In this document: positions 4,922 to 5,671 of the stretch, in pieces
Numbering within the stretch: the first letter of the stretch is position 1
Layout of the letters: every line of letters begins with the position of its first letter
Origin: Candidatus Cloacimonadota bacterium
GTDB lineage: Bacteria; Cloacimonadota; Cloacimonadia; JGIOTU-2
Assembly (NCBI GenBank): GCA_014382685.1
Contig: JACNJG010000071.1
Location: forward strand, 7,691-13,361
Length of the DNA stretch: 5,671 nt
Reading direction: 5' to 3'
The notes under the pieces: model-generated
Database searches by the model: none
The model's input: only the letters and a program-made list of their open reading frames with translations
What the model was told of the DNA's origin: nothing
Made by a program: the position numbers and the translations under genes

Positions 4922-5671
4922 ATGAAAAAATGTGCTCCTTCTTTTAGAGATACATGGGTGTGGTCACCCCTTCTCGTTTTTGCGATCCTCATTTGTGTGA
5001 TCCATCTGACAGGATTGAATGTGCAACTCTTTTTATTTTTCAATAAAGCTCATGATCTCACTGGAGACCGGTTCTGGGCGATTATTACTCTCTTTGGAGA
5101 CGGGCTTGTGGCAGCAGTACTATTATTTCCTTTTCTGAAAAAGAGACCTGACATCATCTGGAGTGTGCTCATTGCATCGCTCTTGTATATGATTATTCTG
5201 CACAGCTTGAAGAGGATCATGGATGTTTCCCGTCCCGCAGGAGTGCTTTCCGCAGATACCTTTCACATGATCGGGCGGCGGTTGACAAAGCATGCTTTTC
5301 CTTCGGGACACACTACAACGATTTTCACTTTGATGGGAGTTATAGCTTTTACAATACGGAAAAACCCAATCTATATTTGGGGGCTCATTTTTGCATTACT
5401 TGTAGGATTTTCCCGTATTGCAGCGGGTGTACACTGGCCTGTTGATGTATTGGGTGGAGCATTTCTTGGATGGTTCTGTGCATGGCTGGGAGTTACACTC
5501 GCAGATAAATCGCGATGGGGATTTTCACGAACAGCCCAAATTATTTATGGCATCATACTACTGATATGCACGATCGATCTGCTCTTTTTATATGATACTC
5601 ATTATGCCATCGCTGATCCTGCAAAATGGATTATCGGCGGAATTTGTTTGGTGTGGGGAATGATCGAGTTT
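4922..5671 (+). CDS. PAP2-family membrane lipid phosphatase, open at the right edge
   Basis: The 250 codons from ATG 4922 to the window end are open and still continuing, so the C terminus is missing. All three phosphatase motifs of the PAP2 superfamily are intact: K97-x6-R104-P105, the F-P-S-G-H motif (126-130) and S164-R165-x5-H171-x3-D175. H130 and H171 are the expected catalytic histidines and D175 the supporting acid. Hydrophobic segments at about 15-33, 52-70, 79-94, 131-144, 150-163, 176-193, 206-224 and 236-248 indicate a polytopic inner-membrane enzyme with its active site outside. Likely substrates are undecaprenyl pyrophosphate, phosphatidylglycerol phosphate or lipid A phosphate; the sequence alone does not choose. 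The start is preceded by AT-rich DNA without a clear Shine-Dalgarno. An in-frame stop at 4862 limits upstream extension, and a TTG at 4865 is the only upstream alternative I saw. At 250+ residues it exceeds many simple PAP2 enzymes (about 200-230), so extra C-terminal membrane segments are present. Confidence 0.92.
   Translation, partial: MKKCAPSFRDTWVWSPLLVFAILICVIHLTGLNVQLFLFFNKAHDLTGDRFWAIITLFGDGLVAAVLLFPFLKKRPDIIWSVLIASLLYMIILHSLKRIMDVSRPAGVLSADTFHMIGRRLTKHAFPSGHTTTIFTLMGVIAFTIRKNPIYIWGLIFALLVGFSRIAAGVHWPVDVLGGAFLGWFCAWLGVTLADKSRWGFSRTAQIIYGIILLICTIDLLFLYDTHYAIADPAKWIIGGICLVWGMIEF

Noticed and set aside
4692..4925. Plus-strand open frame across the glycosyltransferase start
   Set aside because: It lies mostly antisense to a gene with clear family motifs and its end overlaps the PAP2 start; its product shows no family features.

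Overview
The window is moderately AT-rich bacterial DNA with four real genes: the end of a citrate-metabolism operon on the left, a repeat-rich non-coding stretch in the middle, and a divergent pair of membrane-protein genes on the right. Nothing in it fixes the species. The low-to-moderate G+C, strong AGGAG/GGAGG ribosome binding sites, anaerobe-type citrate lyase genes and a gap full of dispersed palindromic repeats would suit an anaerobic or fermentative environmental bacterium. Naming a phylum would be a guess.

Left block (16-2759, plus strand): two citrate lyase genes overlap by 4 bases (ATGA). The first encodes the acyl carrier protein (CitD) and the beta subunit (CitE) fused in one 394-residue chain, where most described operons have two genes. 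The second encodes the alpha subunit (CitF, 520 residues). Together they supply all three functional parts of citrate lyase, which splits citrate into acetate and oxaloacetate. The maturation genes (citC, citX, citG) are not in the window and do not follow citF. They may lie upstream, because the window opens with TAA followed at once by the citDE ribosome binding site.

Middle block (2760-3298): 539 bases with no convincing gene. Its right two thirds form a 350-base unit (2965-3314) bounded by imperfect 44-base inverted repeats. Each arm is built from degenerate ~10-base units resembling ACGCAGATTT. Inside are at least three clean palindromes of different sequence: 3040-3061, 3142-3167 and 3219-3244. 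This looks like a non-autonomous, MITE-like element or a nest of REP-like elements. Its right arm runs into the neighbouring gene and supplies that gene's last three codons and stop.

Right block (3299-5671): a GT39/ArnT-type polytopic glycosyltransferase on the minus strand and a PAP2-type lipid phosphatase on the plus strand. The phosphatase is open at the right edge. They diverge from a 105-base spacer holding a perfect 14-base palindrome. Both families act on polyprenyl-phosphate or lipid A-type substrates, so a shared role in envelope glycolipid modification is plausible but inferred.

No wholly new system is evident. The most notable points are the CitD-CitE fusion with a shifted serine at the prosthetic-group site, the inverted-repeat element that reaches into the glycosyltransferase gene, and the palindrome between the divergent genes.
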